From: Afipia sp. 1NLS2
Lineage (GTDB): Bacteria; Pseudomonadota; Alphaproteobacteria; Rhizobiales; Xanthobacteraceae
Reading direction: 5' to 3'
Assembly: GCF_000178995.1 (NCBI RefSeq)
Contig: NZ_ADVZ01000001.1
Location: 716,001-780,000, forward strand
Length of the DNA stretch: 64,000 nt
The notes under the pieces were generated by a model. It was given only the letters and a program-made list of their open reading frames with translations. It did no database searches and was not told where the DNA came from. Below, in pieces: positions 53,886 to 61,551 of the stretch; the stretch's first letter is position 1, and each line of letters begins with the position of its first letter. Position numbers and translations under genes: made by a program.

Positions 53886-54605
53886 TCACAGTCGCGTCGT
53901 CACATTCACCAGCCATTCTGGCATGGCTTTCGTCAGCGAGGTCTCGACGATCTTGTCGAGGCCGGTGAGCACGAAGAGTCCGATTCCGAAGAAGGCGGCC
54001 CCCATGAGCGGTTTGCCGATGCGCGAGGCGCGCGCCATCCAGTCCCGCCGGGCCATGATCGCCTGGCGCGAACCGTAGGCGAGCAGGAGAATCGGTGTCG
54101 CGGCTCCGAGCGCGAACGCCGACATCGTCGCGGCGGCCCGACCGAGATCGTCGCCCTGGGCTGCAAGACCGATGGCCGCGCCGAGCGTCGGCCCCGAACA
54201 CGGCGACCAGATCACGCCAAGCACAGCGCCGAGCGCGAACTGGCCCCAGATGCCGGACGGCTGAAGTCGGTCGAGGAGGGCCTGGCCCTTGCCCGCAAGC
54301 GGCGACGCCATGGAGGCCACCTTGCCCTGCAGCGTCGGCACCAGAAGAACCACGCTAGCCGCGCCCATTACTGCCGCGACGGCGAGCCGCAGCGTCTCGG
54401 GATCGATCCCGACGCTGAAGCCGACCGACGCGAGCGCGATCCCTATTCCGGCGAACGAAGTCGCCAGTCCCGCGGCGAGCGCGACCGGTCCCCACAGATG
54501 CCGATCGAGTGCGCCGAACAGCACGATCGGCAGGATCGGAAGCACGCATGGCGAGAGCGTCGATAGCGCCCCCGCGGCGTAGCCGAGCGCGAGATTTGCG
54601 GACAC
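53886..54605 (-). CDS. CcdA/DsbD-like thiol-transporting membrane protein
   Basis: A 239-residue membrane protein of the CcdA family with about six spans. The two cysteine motifs are GALSTLSPCVLPILPIVLFG at the N-terminus and VLGVIWSPCSGPTLGAAIGL near residue 130. The family carries reducing power from cytoplasmic thioredoxin across the membrane to periplasmic proteins. Its gene follows the thioredoxin-like gene by 1 bp. Confidence 0.92.
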   Translation of the reverse strand: MSANLALGYAAGALSTLSPCVLPILPIVLFGALDRHLWGPVALAAGLATSFAGIGIALASVGFSVGIDPETLRLAVAAVMGAASVVLLVPTLQGKVASMASPLAGKGQALLDRLQPSGIWGQFALGAVLGVIWSPCSGPTLGAAIGLAAQGDDLGRAAATMSAFALGAATPILLLAYGSRQAIMARRDWMARASRIGKPLMGAAFFGIGLFVLTGLDKIVETSLTKAMPEWLVNVTTRL

Positions 54606-54606
54606 C

Positions 54607-54987
54607 TCAGAACGCCTTCGCCACCAGCGCGCGCAGCGGTGCCGGAGCGGTCTCGCCGGTGGAGCGCGCGACTTCTTTCGATCCTTTGAACACGATCAAC
54701 GTGCTCTGGTACTGGACGCGAAACTGCCGCAGCACTTCCTTGGCGGTATCGAAGTCGACGTCGTACACCACGAGACCCGGATGCTCCTTCTCGATCTCCT
54801 GCACAATCGGCTTCTGTTGCTTGCAGGTCGGACACCAGGGCGCGGTGACGTCGATGAGGATCGACTTGCCCGCGGCCTGCGCAGCTTGAAAGGCCTTGGC
54901 GTCGTAGGGTTCGGCCGCCCAGGCGAGCGAGGGCATCGCGACGACCGCGGCGATCAGAATGGCGTTGCGAAGGAAGTTCGAGGACAT
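54607..54987 (-). CDS. Secreted thioredoxin-like protein
   Basis: A 126-residue protein with a signal peptide (NFLRNAILIAAVVAMPSLAW, then AA) and a thioredoxin fold with the active site VTAPWCPTCKQQKPI (CPTC). It is likely the periplasmic partner of the CcdA-like protein encoded 1 bp downstream. ATG 54987 chosen with AGAA upstream; an upstream extension is not believed. The SigF-type promoter lies 40 bp upstream. Confidence 0.9.
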   Translation of the reverse strand: MSSNFLRNAILIAAVVAMPSLAWAAEPYDAKAFQAAQAAGKSILIDVTAPWCPTCKQQKPIVQEIEKEHPGLVVYDVDFDTAKEVLRQFRVQYQSTLIVFKGSKEVARSTGETAPAPLRALVAKAF

Positions 54988-55026
54988 GCGGTTCTCCCTG
55001 GCTGCTGAGACGTCTCGACGCCAAGG

Positions 55027-55051
55027 TTCGCCGGGCACGGGGAAAAGTTAC
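55027..55051 (-). promoter_or_regulatory. SigF-type promoter (thioredoxin-ccdA operon)
   Basis: On the minus strand: GTAACT (55051-55046), 15-nt spacer TTTTCCCC.., CGAA (55030-55027), 40 bp before the thioredoxin start. One base from the GTAACC of the other four sites. Confidence 0.65.
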
Positions 55052-55137
55052 GTGGGTCTCGGAAAAATATCGGACATGCCCGCAGGCGCGGCGTGCTCTA
55101 CACATCACCGCGAGGCTCCGCAGAAAGGACATGCACG

Positions 55138-55698
55138 ATGACGGATCTCGTCCCTCTCTTTCCGAACCAAACCGTCCCGCCCCTGCGCGTTGATCTCGCC
55201 GGCGGCGGACGATTTGATCTCGCATCCGAACAGCCGTCCAACTTCACGCTCGTCGTCTTCTATCGTGGGCTTCATTGTCCCATCTGCAAGACGCAAATCA
55301 AGGAGCTTGAATCCAAGCTCGACGATTTCGAACAGCGCGGGGTCGCCGTCATGGCCGTATCGACCGACTCCAAGGAACGCGCAGAACAGACGCGGGAAAC
55401 CTGGGGACTGTCGCGGCTGCGCATCGGCTACGGCCTCCCGCTCGCCGCCGCCCGGCGCTGGGGACTGTACGTGTCGGCCGGGCACGGCAAGACGTCGGCC
55501 GGCGTCGATGAGCCGGCGCTTTTTTCGGAGCCTGCCATCTACCTGGTGAGACCGGACGGCACCCTGTACTTCGGCAGCGTGCAGACGATGCCGTTCGCGC
55601 GTCCGCATTTCTCCGACATCCTGCCGGCAATCGATTTCGTCGTGAAGAACAAGTATCCCGCTCGCGGCGAAGTGGCGGACCTCCGGAAGTTGGCCTAG
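55138..55698 (+). CDS. AhpC/TSA-like peroxiredoxin
   Basis: A 186-residue thioredoxin-fold protein. It has NFTLVVFYRGLHCPICKTQI with a CPIC pair, then VAVMAVSTDSKERAEQTRE and FSEPAIYLVRPDGTLYFGSV, typical of the peroxiredoxin-like AhpC/TSA group. No signal peptide, so likely cytoplasmic. ATG 55138 follows AGAAAGGA. It is divergent from the thioredoxin-ccdA operon. No SigF-type site was seen on its own strand. Confidence 0.88.
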   Translation: MTDLVPLFPNQTVPPLRVDLAGGGRFDLASEQPSNFTLVVFYRGLHCPICKTQIKELESKLDDFEQRGVAVMAVSTDSKERAEQTRETWGLSRLRIGYGLPLAAARRWGLYVSAGHGKTSAGVDEPALFSEPAIYLVRPDGTLYFGSVQTMPFARPHFSDILPAIDFVVKNKYPARGEVADLRKLA

Positions 55699-55711
55699 CG
55701 GGTCGCCGCCG

Positions 55712-56344
55712 CTACGTTCTGCTCAGATAAGCGATGAGGCCGTCCGCCGCAGCGGACGACCAGTCCGCATCTCCTGGCATGTAGCCGATGACCGTGCCCG
55801 AGCTCGAGATCGCGTAGGTGATCGGCATGCCGTAGAGCGCGAATGGCGCCTTGTTGACGTTGTCGGCATCCGAGTACGCGACGGATCCGTTGGGATCGAG
55901 AAAGATCGGCAGCGCCTTCAGATTGAGCGACTTGACGAACCGGATGACCGCGTCGCGCGGGCCCCGGTCTTCCGAAACCGCCGCGACGTGCACTCTGCCC
56001 CGCCAGGGACCACGGTACAGTTCGTCGAGCGCCGGCAACTCCATGCGGCAGGCAGCGCACCACGACGCCCAGAAATTCAGAAGGATCGGCTTGCCGCGCA
56101 GCGTAGACAAATCCGTCGTGCCGCCTTCGAGGCGGAACAGCCGCAGCGGCGGCAATTCCTGAGCGGGACGAAGGATGGTGAACTGGTAGCGTCCGGATTC
56201 GAACCTGGGAACGTCGGCTTCGATCGCGGCCGCTTCGCCCGACACGAGTCCGGCGGCCATGCCGGCCAACGCGCGCAGCAACACGTCGCGGCGCGACGGC
56301 ATCCGCGGCGCGCCCGGACCTGTGCCGACGGCCTCCTGCTTCAT
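55712..56344 (-). CDS. TlpA-like thiol:disulfide protein with Tat-type signal
   Basis: A 210-residue protein. Its N-terminus has a twin-arginine motif followed by a hydrophobic stretch (PSRRDVLLRALAGMAAGLVS), so Tat export is likely. The thioredoxin domain has LRGKPILLNFWASWCAACRM (CAAC), typical TlpA/ResA layout, with YGMPITYAISSSGTVIGYMP (cis-Pro region) near the C-terminus. ATG 56344 overlaps the upstream gene stop by 4 bp. It likely reduces periplasmic disulfides or metal-exposed thiols. Confidence 0.88.
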   Translation of the reverse strand: MKQEAVGTGPGAPRMPSRRDVLLRALAGMAAGLVSGEAAAIEADVPRFESGRYQFTILRPAQELPPLRLFRLEGGTTDLSTLRGKPILLNFWASWCAACRMELPALDELYRGPWRGRVHVAAVSEDRGPRDAVIRFVKSLNLKALPIFLDPNGSVAYSDADNVNKAPFALYGMPITYAISSSGTVIGYMPGDADWSSAAADGLIAYLSRT

Positions 56345-56670
56345 GCGATCTCCTGTACCAACAACGCAAGCGACGATTGAGGCACGGCCGGCCGGAACGC
56401 CGTGAAAAAGAACAACGGATTGGGCAGCCAGTACAACCATCCGATCGACGGTTCGCTCGTCCCGTCCGGAAGACGCAGATCGAGCCATACGTACAAGAAT
56501 TTGTAGATGCAGAGCCCAGGAATCCAGTTCGGCTTTAGCCGCGAGGTCTTCAGGTACTTCCGCGCGATGTAGTAGTTGCCTTCGAAAGGCGTGATTCCGA
56601 AGAGGCCGATCGGCCCTTCCGCGATGACCTCGCCGCTCGCTCGATGCGTGATCCGGACGTGGCGCGACAT
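56341..56670 (-). CDS. Small conserved protein of unknown function
   Basis: A 109-residue protein, not recognised. It opens MSRHVRITHRASGEVIAEGP, then FEGNYYIARKYLKTSRLKPN and FLYVWLDLRLPDGTSEPSIG, with Trp/Tyr/Phe-rich sequence (WLYWLPNPLFFFTAF) that could be membrane-associated. The gene heads an operon with the TlpA-like gene and has the SigF-type promoter 34 bp before its start. DUF427-like content was considered and not supported. Confidence 0.7.
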   Translation of the reverse strand: MSRHVRITHRASGEVIAEGPIGLFGITPFEGNYYIARKYLKTSRLKPNWIPGLCIYKFLYVWLDLRLPDGTSEPSIGWLYWLPNPLFFFTAFRPAVPQSSLALLVQEIA

Positions 56671-56703
56671 GCTTCGACTTTCCCTCCTATAGCTACGGAT
56701 TGG

Positions 56704-56728
56704 TTCGCCGCATCCGGCGAAAGGTTAC
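56704..56728 (-). promoter_or_regulatory. SigF-type promoter (small gene plus tlpA-like operon)
   Basis: On the minus strand: GTAACC (56728-56723), 15-nt spacer starting TTTC, CGAA (56707-56704), 34 bp before the 56670 start. It is divergent to a second site at 56752. Confidence 0.78.
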
Positions 56729-56751
56729 CTGTCGTTCGCGCAAAGTGTGAC

Positions 56752-56777
56752 GTAACCATCCCGCCCCTCCCGTCGAA
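56752..56777 (+). promoter_or_regulatory. SigF-type promoter (membrane-protein gene)
   Basis: Plus strand: GTAACC (56752-56757), 16-nt spacer, CGAA (56774-56777), 47 bp before ATG 56824. Its spacer is one base longer than at the other sites and lacks the TTTC start. Confidence 0.65.
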
Positions 56778-56823
56778 CGGTTCAGTGACGGTCCGTCGCC
56801 GACGGACAGATGGAGGAGATGCG

Positions 56824-57282
56824 ATGACTACAGGAAATTGGATGAAGGGACTGGGGGCGGGCTTCGTCGCCACTGTTGTCCTTTCCGCGCTCATGGTGAT
56901 GAAGGCAATGATGGGCGTGATGCCCGAGCTCAATCCGATCAAGATGATTGCCGACATGCTCGGTGCACCGCCGGCGGTCGGCTGGGCGATGCACTTCATG
57001 ATCGGAACGGTGCTCTGGGGCACGCTGGTCGCGTGGCTGAATCCCCACCTCCCCGGCGAGAGCCACTGGCTGAAGGGCATCGTGTTCGCCGTCGGTGCCT
57101 GGTTCGTCATGATGGCCGCGATGATGCCGATGGCCGGCGCCGGCCTCTTTGGATCCCATCTTGGGATGATGGCACCGATCATGACCCTGATGCTGCACGT
57201 CGTCTTCGGCTTCGTTCTCGGCGCCATCTATGCGCTCGAGCGGCCGGAAGATACCGGTGCCCTGCAGGGCGCTCGCACCTGA
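56824..57282 (+). CDS. Four-helix membrane protein (DUF6789-like)
   Basis: A 152-residue protein with four hydrophobic helices, unusually rich in Met and Gly (GAGFVATVVLSALMVMKAMM, WFVMMAAMMPMAGAGLFGSH, GMMAPIMTLMLHVVFGFVLG). The general layout matches the DUF6789 membrane proteins. Methionine-rich helices would suit metal binding, but this is an inference. ATG 56824 follows TGGAGGAG. Preceded by a SigF-type promoter and followed by a small zinc-ribbon gene. Confidence 0.72.
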   Translation: MTTGNWMKGLGAGFVATVVLSALMVMKAMMGVMPELNPIKMIADMLGAPPAVGWAMHFMIGTVLWGTLVAWLNPHLPGESHWLKGIVFAVGAWFVMMAAMMPMAGAGLFGSHLGMMAPIMTLMLHVVFGFVLGAIYALERPEDTGALQGART

Positions 57283-57308
57283 AACGCGGATCGAGTATAG
57301 CGGCGGAC

Positions 57309-57518
57309 ATGATCCTCGATTCCACCATTCGGTGCCCGAACTGCGGCAACGAGTCGACCGAGCGGATGCCGACGGACGCCTGCCAATTCTTCTACGACTG
57401 CAGGCACTGCGGCGTCCGCCTGAAGCCCAAGGAGGGCGACTGCTGCGTATTCTGCTCTTACGGAATGGTGCCGTGCCCGCCGCGCCAGGACTCCGAGGCT
57501 TGTTGCAGGCAATCCTAG
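57309..57518 (+). CDS. Small Cys-rich zinc-ribbon protein (GDCCVFCSYG family)
   Basis: A 69-residue cytoplasmic protein with three Cys pairs and one more motif: IRCPNCGNESTERMP, YDCRHCGVRLKPKEG, then the family signature GDCCVFCSYGMVPCPP and a terminal CC. A zinc or other metal-binding role is expected from the cysteines. It lies 26 bp after the membrane-protein gene and is probably cotranscribed. Confidence 0.8.
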   Translation: MILDSTIRCPNCGNESTERMPTDACQFFYDCRHCGVRLKPKEGDCCVFCSYGMVPCPPRQDSEACCRQS

Positions 57519-57723
57519 CATTCCTGCTTCACGGCGGTCGAAGGCACCTGACCAAGCCCCTCAAGGAACGTTACGAAATGACATCGACGCTTCAATACGA
57601 CGTGAGGGCTTGTGTCTTCGACGCCTACGGAAATCTGCACGTTGATGGGTATGCCCGTCTTAATTTGAACATGCAGCTTCATTTCATTGCGCCTGAGACA
57701 TCGCAAAGAGAGAGGTGGATAAA

Positions 57724-57969
57724 ATGAAAAAAATTTTCGTTGTCGCTGCCGCGTTGATTGCTGCTACGTCGGTGGCCTATGCCCGTGGAGGAGGATCTGG
57801 TGGTGGTGCCTCTGGGGTTTCGCCGGGTCACTCATTTCAGAGCAGCGGTCCCGTTGCTGGCACGCACGGCGCGTCTGGCTACTCTCCCGGGCATCAAATG
57901 AAGACCCAAGGATCAGTGTCCGGCCACCCGGGAGCATCGGGCTATGCACCTGGTAAGCTCAAGCACTAA
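57724..57969 (+). CDS. Small exported Gly/Ser/His-rich repeat protein
   Basis: An 81-residue protein with a signal peptide (KIFVVAAALIAATSVAYARG). The mature part is two imperfect repeats around GTHGASGYSPGHQMKTQG and GHPGASGYAPGKLKH, after GASGVSPGHSFQSSGPV. No function is known; such small exported proteins are common in Bradyrhizobium-type genomes. ATG 57724 follows GAGGTGG; a GTG at 57715 is an alternative. Confidence 0.75.
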   Translation: MKKIFVVAAALIAATSVAYARGGGSGGGASGVSPGHSFQSSGPVAGTHGASGYSPGHQMKTQGSVSGHPGASGYAPGKLKH

Positions 57970-58179
57970 AGCTGCGTGATCCATGAAGGGGCTGCCAATT
58001 AAGGTAGTCCCTTCACCGGCACGTCGCCGAAAGGAACCAAGCCGACTTCCTTCGCAAGGTGTCTTTCAGCCCCAGAACTAAACTGACACGCAATCCGCTG
58101 CATCTGCCATGAAAATGTTGCCCCTTCTCAGGCATCGCTACATAACAGTTGGATTTGCACGACTGAGGAGGGCAACTTT

Positions 58180-58432
58180 ATGAAAATGAGAGCAACTTGG
58201 AAGACATACGTCGTTGCATCGACCGTTACGCTGCTAGTCGCGGGCACGTCCGCAACAGCCGCACCATTATCAGCGGATCATCTGTTGTCGCCTGACACTC
58301 TTGCGGTTCAGGTAAAAGGTGGACACGGACGCGTGTCATAGCGGTTGGCACGGGAATCGTGGAAAGCACCGCGGTTGGTATATCGGCCGCCATCGTGGCT
58401 GGTCGCACTCGCGGCATCGCCGCTTTTGGTAA
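58180..58432 (+). pseudogene. Small exported Gly/Trp/His-rich protein gene, frameshifted
   Basis: From ATG 58180 (after GAGGAGGGCAAC) the frame encodes a signal peptide (TYVVASTVTLLVAGTSATAA) and SPDTLAVQVKGGHGRVS, ending at TAG 58341 after 53 residues. The next frame continues the same composition, GWHGNRGKHRGWYIGRHRGW and SHSRHRRFW to TAA 58432. A single indel near 58335 is the simplest explanation. If the short form is real, it is a 53-residue secreted peptide. Confidence 0.5.
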
Positions 58433-58452
58433 TTACATCGCTATTTTAACTT

Positions 58453-58484
58453 CGCCCCTGATAGAAACTCAGGGGCGATTTTGC
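58453..58484 (+). terminator. Rho-independent terminator
   Basis: Stem CGCCCCTGA / TCAGGGGCG with a 7-nt loop, followed by ATTTTGC, located just after the exported-protein gene. Confidence 0.8.
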
Positions 58485-58668
58485 ATTAGGGGTAGCAATG
58501 TGTCCAAGCATCGGACCCTATGTAATCAATTACACTGGATTTAGGTCTCGGTTGTGAGGGGTTCCAAGATTAACCTGGAACGCCAACATCAAGATTAGCT
58601 TTAATGTAGCATTGGTACTTAAGATCCGGAAGGAGTTGCCTCTCGCGACAAGATGAGAGGCTTCTGTA

Positions 58669-59862
58669 TCAGTTCGTAGAGAATACAACTGCGGGCTGAA
58701 GTTTCGCGACTGGGTGGAAAGAAATCAATGCGGCGACAAGACTTATCGTGAGAATCGCAATGGTGCCGACCAACGGAGTGAACCACATCATTCGGAAGGG
58801 ATATGTTTGAGAGTCTGCCAATTGGCCCGCAAGCGCGCACAGGCCGAGGCCGAGACCGGTTCCAACAAGCGCACAAAATCCAACCTGAGCGCAAACGATC
58901 GATATCAATGTCTTTGATGTAGCACCCATCGCTTTCAGGACAGCGTATTGGCTGAGGCTGGCGTGAGTGAACATGTAGAGCATCACACCCACGACCCCCA
59001 AGCCGACAGTTATCGCTAGCACTAGCATTGAGACGACGTCACCGACATCCTCGGAATTGAGCAGGAACCACCAGACGATATCGGACCGGAAATCCTGTGC
59101 AGTTCTTGCGCGCAACCCCGTTGATGCCTCAATACGCATGGCAAGTTCATGAGGCAGGACATCTGATGCCGCCTTAACCAGCACAAAAGTTAGGATACGG
59201 CGCTCCGGGGGCAGAACGCGCGAGGCATTGGCAAACGTCATATAAAGAAGGGTCCGTGGCGGAAAGCGCGGCAAGGCCGATACGATTCCCTCGATCTTGA
59301 CGCGATGTCCGTTCACCACGATTTCGTCGCCAGCTGCGAGCTGCCGGGTTGGGACATCAAGATGAGGACCGTCAGTCGGCCAGAGGTCGATCGGTCTCGT
59401 CGGGGTCTCCAGCTTACCCTCGGTACCCCCCGCTGCGGCAACGGCAGCATCAGGACGATGAAGCACTGACGGTGAAAGGCCCTTCTGAAGAGCGGGTGTT
59501 CCAGCCAGCGTCGCATCATCGACGCCAATAACCTGAAACACCTGGATCCGGCCGTTGCCGAACCGGACGGGCGAAGAGCCAAGCATCATCGGTGTTGCAT
59601 ACGACACCCCGTCAACACTACGGACCCTGTTTAGGGCAGCGTTAGGCAGGTTCACGGTTTGCTCGGGGGTAGCAACCGCCGGGTCCATGACCCAAACGTC
59701 TGCTGTCGGATTCTCCGCGATCAGCGCAAAACTGCGCGTCATGAACCCGCAGAAATAGGACGCGGCGAATGTGACCAGAAAGGCCGTGAAAGCAATGCCG
59801 AACACCAGCGCCAGATATCTGGGCCTGTCGGCGATCAGCATCCTCATGCCCAGACGCAACAT
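58669..59862 (-). CDS. devC: DevC-like FtsX-type ABC transporter permease
   Basis: A 397-residue permease with an N-terminal helix (YLALVFGIAFTAFLVTFAAS) and three C-terminal spans (VSMLVLAITVGLGVVGVMLY, AQVGFCALVGTGLGLGLCAL, LVGTIAILTISLVAALISFH). The large periplasmic domain lies between (for example FQVIGVDDATLAGTPALQKG). Layout matches the DevC/MacB-like FtsX group. It is in an operon with a membrane-fusion protein and an ATPase. In cyanobacteria DevBCA exports glycolipids; here the cargo is unknown. Start ATG 59862, 1 bp after the fusion-protein stop. Confidence 0.85.
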   Translation of the reverse strand: MLRLGMRMLIADRPRYLALVFGIAFTAFLVTFAASYFCGFMTRSFALIAENPTADVWVMDPAVATPEQTVNLPNAALNRVRSVDGVSYATPMMLGSSPVRFGNGRIQVFQVIGVDDATLAGTPALQKGLSPSVLHRPDAAVAAAGGTEGKLETPTRPIDLWPTDGPHLDVPTRQLAAGDEIVVNGHRVKIEGIVSALPRFPPRTLLYMTFANASRVLPPERRILTFVLVKAASDVLPHELAMRIEASTGLRARTAQDFRSDIVWWFLLNSEDVGDVVSMLVLAITVGLGVVGVMLYMFTHASLSQYAVLKAMGATSKTLISIVCAQVGFCALVGTGLGLGLCALAGQLADSQTYPFRMMWFTPLVGTIAILTISLVAALISFHPVAKLQPAVVFSTN

Positions 59863-59863
59863 T

Positions 59864-60787
59864 TTATCGAACCTCACCGGTAATGCGTTGGTTCGGTGAT
59901 GCATCGATGAACACGTCCAATTGCTGACCTGCATAGACAGGCAGCGCGGTCGGATCAAAGCTGTAGATCACCTGCAGCACCCTTGTGTCGGTGCGCTCGA
60001 TGCTCTCGCCGGTAAGGGATGCCTTGCGCACCACCAAGGGCTCCAACCGCTCGAACCTTAGCGAGGTTTTAAGGTCAGGATTTCCTCGGACGAAAGCGAC
60101 TGCGGAAGCTCCTTGTTTCACCCGCCACGCTTGTTGCTCATCGACGTCCACGCGAACATGGTATCGTGCATCGCCGCCCAGGATCATCAACGGTGGGTCG
60201 AGCACACCAGTCGTTGCAAATTCGCCGTTGCGAATCTTGACCTGCATCACGAGTCCGTTCACTGGCGAGACAATAGTGTATCTTGATAGCAGTATATTGA
60301 GACGTTCGACGTCGGCCTTAGCGCGATCTAACGCAGCTTGATCAATCGCGACGATGAGACGCCGCTTCTGCAGTTCTTCGACGCTGATTGCGTCCCTATT
60401 GGCCTTCGACAGAGCCTCTCCGCGATCGAGAATATCCTTGTCCTTGGCCAGTATCGCCTCGGCTTCGCCGACATGAGCGGCTGCCGGGAGAAGTTGAGCC
60501 TTCAACTCCCGATCGTCGATCCTAAAGAGAGCATCACCCGCACGGACGTGGTTGCCTGGCTTCACAAGTACGCTGGCAACAACGCCTGACACCGGCGTTC
60601 CGATCGCGATGTTCTCTGTGCTGGCTTCGACAATGCCGGTGCCTGCCACATTCGAAGTGAAGGGTGCTTCAGCCGAGCGGGCAACCGGTGCTGAATAGAC
60701 ATATCGGTGTTCACCCGTGAACGTTTCGAAGGCGGCGGCAACCAAACCTACAACCGCCAATATTGGCAACACATGCTTGCCGATCAT
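59864..60787 (-). CDS. devB: DevB-like HlyD membrane-fusion protein
   Basis: A 307-residue periplasmic adaptor anchored by an N-terminal helix (HVLPILAVVGLVAAAFETF). The lipoyl/biotinyl-like half is IGTPVSGVVASVLVKPGNHV with VRAGDALFRIDDRELKAQLL; the second half is YTIVSPVNGLVMQVKIRNGE. It lacks the ABC-like coiled-coil length of larger HlyD proteins. It overlaps the ATPase stop by 4 bp and completes a DevBCA exporter. Confidence 0.88.
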   Translation of the reverse strand: MIGKHVLPILAVVGLVAAAFETFTGEHRYVYSAPVARSAEAPFTSNVAGTGIVEASTENIAIGTPVSGVVASVLVKPGNHVRAGDALFRIDDRELKAQLLPAAAHVGEAEAILAKDKDILDRGEALSKANRDAISVEELQKRRLIVAIDQAALDRAKADVERLNILLSRYTIVSPVNGLVMQVKIRNGEFATTGVLDPPLMILGGDARYHVRVDVDEQQAWRVKQGASAVAFVRGNPDLKTSLRFERLEPLVVRKASLTGESIERTDTRVLQVIYSFDPTALPVYAGQQLDVFIDASPNQRITGEVR

Positions 60788-61500
60788 GACGTCATTTCCA
60801 GTTCGATCGCGTTATTGCGGCCGATGATGGCCCCATCTTCCATCTGCGTGACCCGGTCGGCGTAGGTCATGATGCGTGTATCGTGGGTCACGACGATCAC
60901 CGCACGATCAGTCTGCCGGGCTTGGCTGCGCAATGTCTCCATCACCGTTTGTCCCATGGTTTGATCTAGCGCGCTCGTCGGTTCGTCACATACGATGAGC
61001 CTGGGGTTGTGGACGAGAGCACGGGCGATAGCGATGCGTTGCTGTTGACCTCCACTCAGCTCGTTGGGTGATGCCGAAGTGCGATCACGAAGGCCCAGTT
61101 CGTCCAAAATCTTGAAGGCCCTGCCTTCGGCCCCTTTACGTGAATGTCCGCTGATCAGAAGGGGGACGGTGACGTTGTCGAGGACCGAAACGCCCGGCAA
61201 AAGATTGAACCTCTGAAAAACGAATCCGACCGTCGTGCAGCGGAAGCTCGAGCGTTCTTGAGCGGTCATTCGGGTGAGGTCCCGCCCAAGGACTTCGCAA
61301 AGCCCGGAATCGGAATCGAGCAGAGTCGAAATCACGGAAAGCAGAGTGGTCTTCCCACATCCAGAGGGTCCCATAATCATTAGAACCTCGCCCGATTTGA
61401 CGTCGAGATCGACTCCTCGCAGAGCCCGGACGGCAGCTGCACCGTCTCCAACCGTCTTCGTTAGGTGGCGACACCGCACAACTGAGGATAGAAAGCACAT
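60784..61500 (-). CDS. devA: DevA-like ABC exporter ATPase
   Basis: A 238-residue ATPase: Walker A IMGPSGCGKTTLLSVIS, Q-loop GFVFQRFNLLPGVSV, signature LSGGQQQRIAIARALV and Walker B LIVCDEPTSALDQ, with VIVVTHDTRIMTYADRV. It closely matches the LolD/DevA group that pairs with FtsX-type permeases. It is the first gene of the devA-devB-devC operon and is divergent from the ChrB_N gene, with 51 bp between starts. Confidence 0.93.
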   Translation of the reverse strand: MCFLSSVVRCRHLTKTVGDGAAAVRALRGVDLDVKSGEVLMIMGPSGCGKTTLLSVISTLLDSDSGLCEVLGRDLTRMTAQERSSFRCTTVGFVFQRFNLLPGVSVLDNVTVPLLISGHSRKGAEGRAFKILDELGLRDRTSASPNELSGGQQQRIAIARALVHNPRLIVCDEPTSALDQTMGQTVMETLRSQARQTDRAVIVVTHDTRIMTYADRVTQMEDGAIIGRNNAIELEMTS

Positions 61501-61551
61501 GGCACAGCCGTTCTACTTGTTTTGTAACAGTCGTATCATTATATTGTAGCA

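Noticed and set aside
56341-56670. Second DUF427 protein
   Set aside because: The key EGNxYFP/CPWKG/DAAWYYP motifs are absent; only a general FEGNYY is shared.
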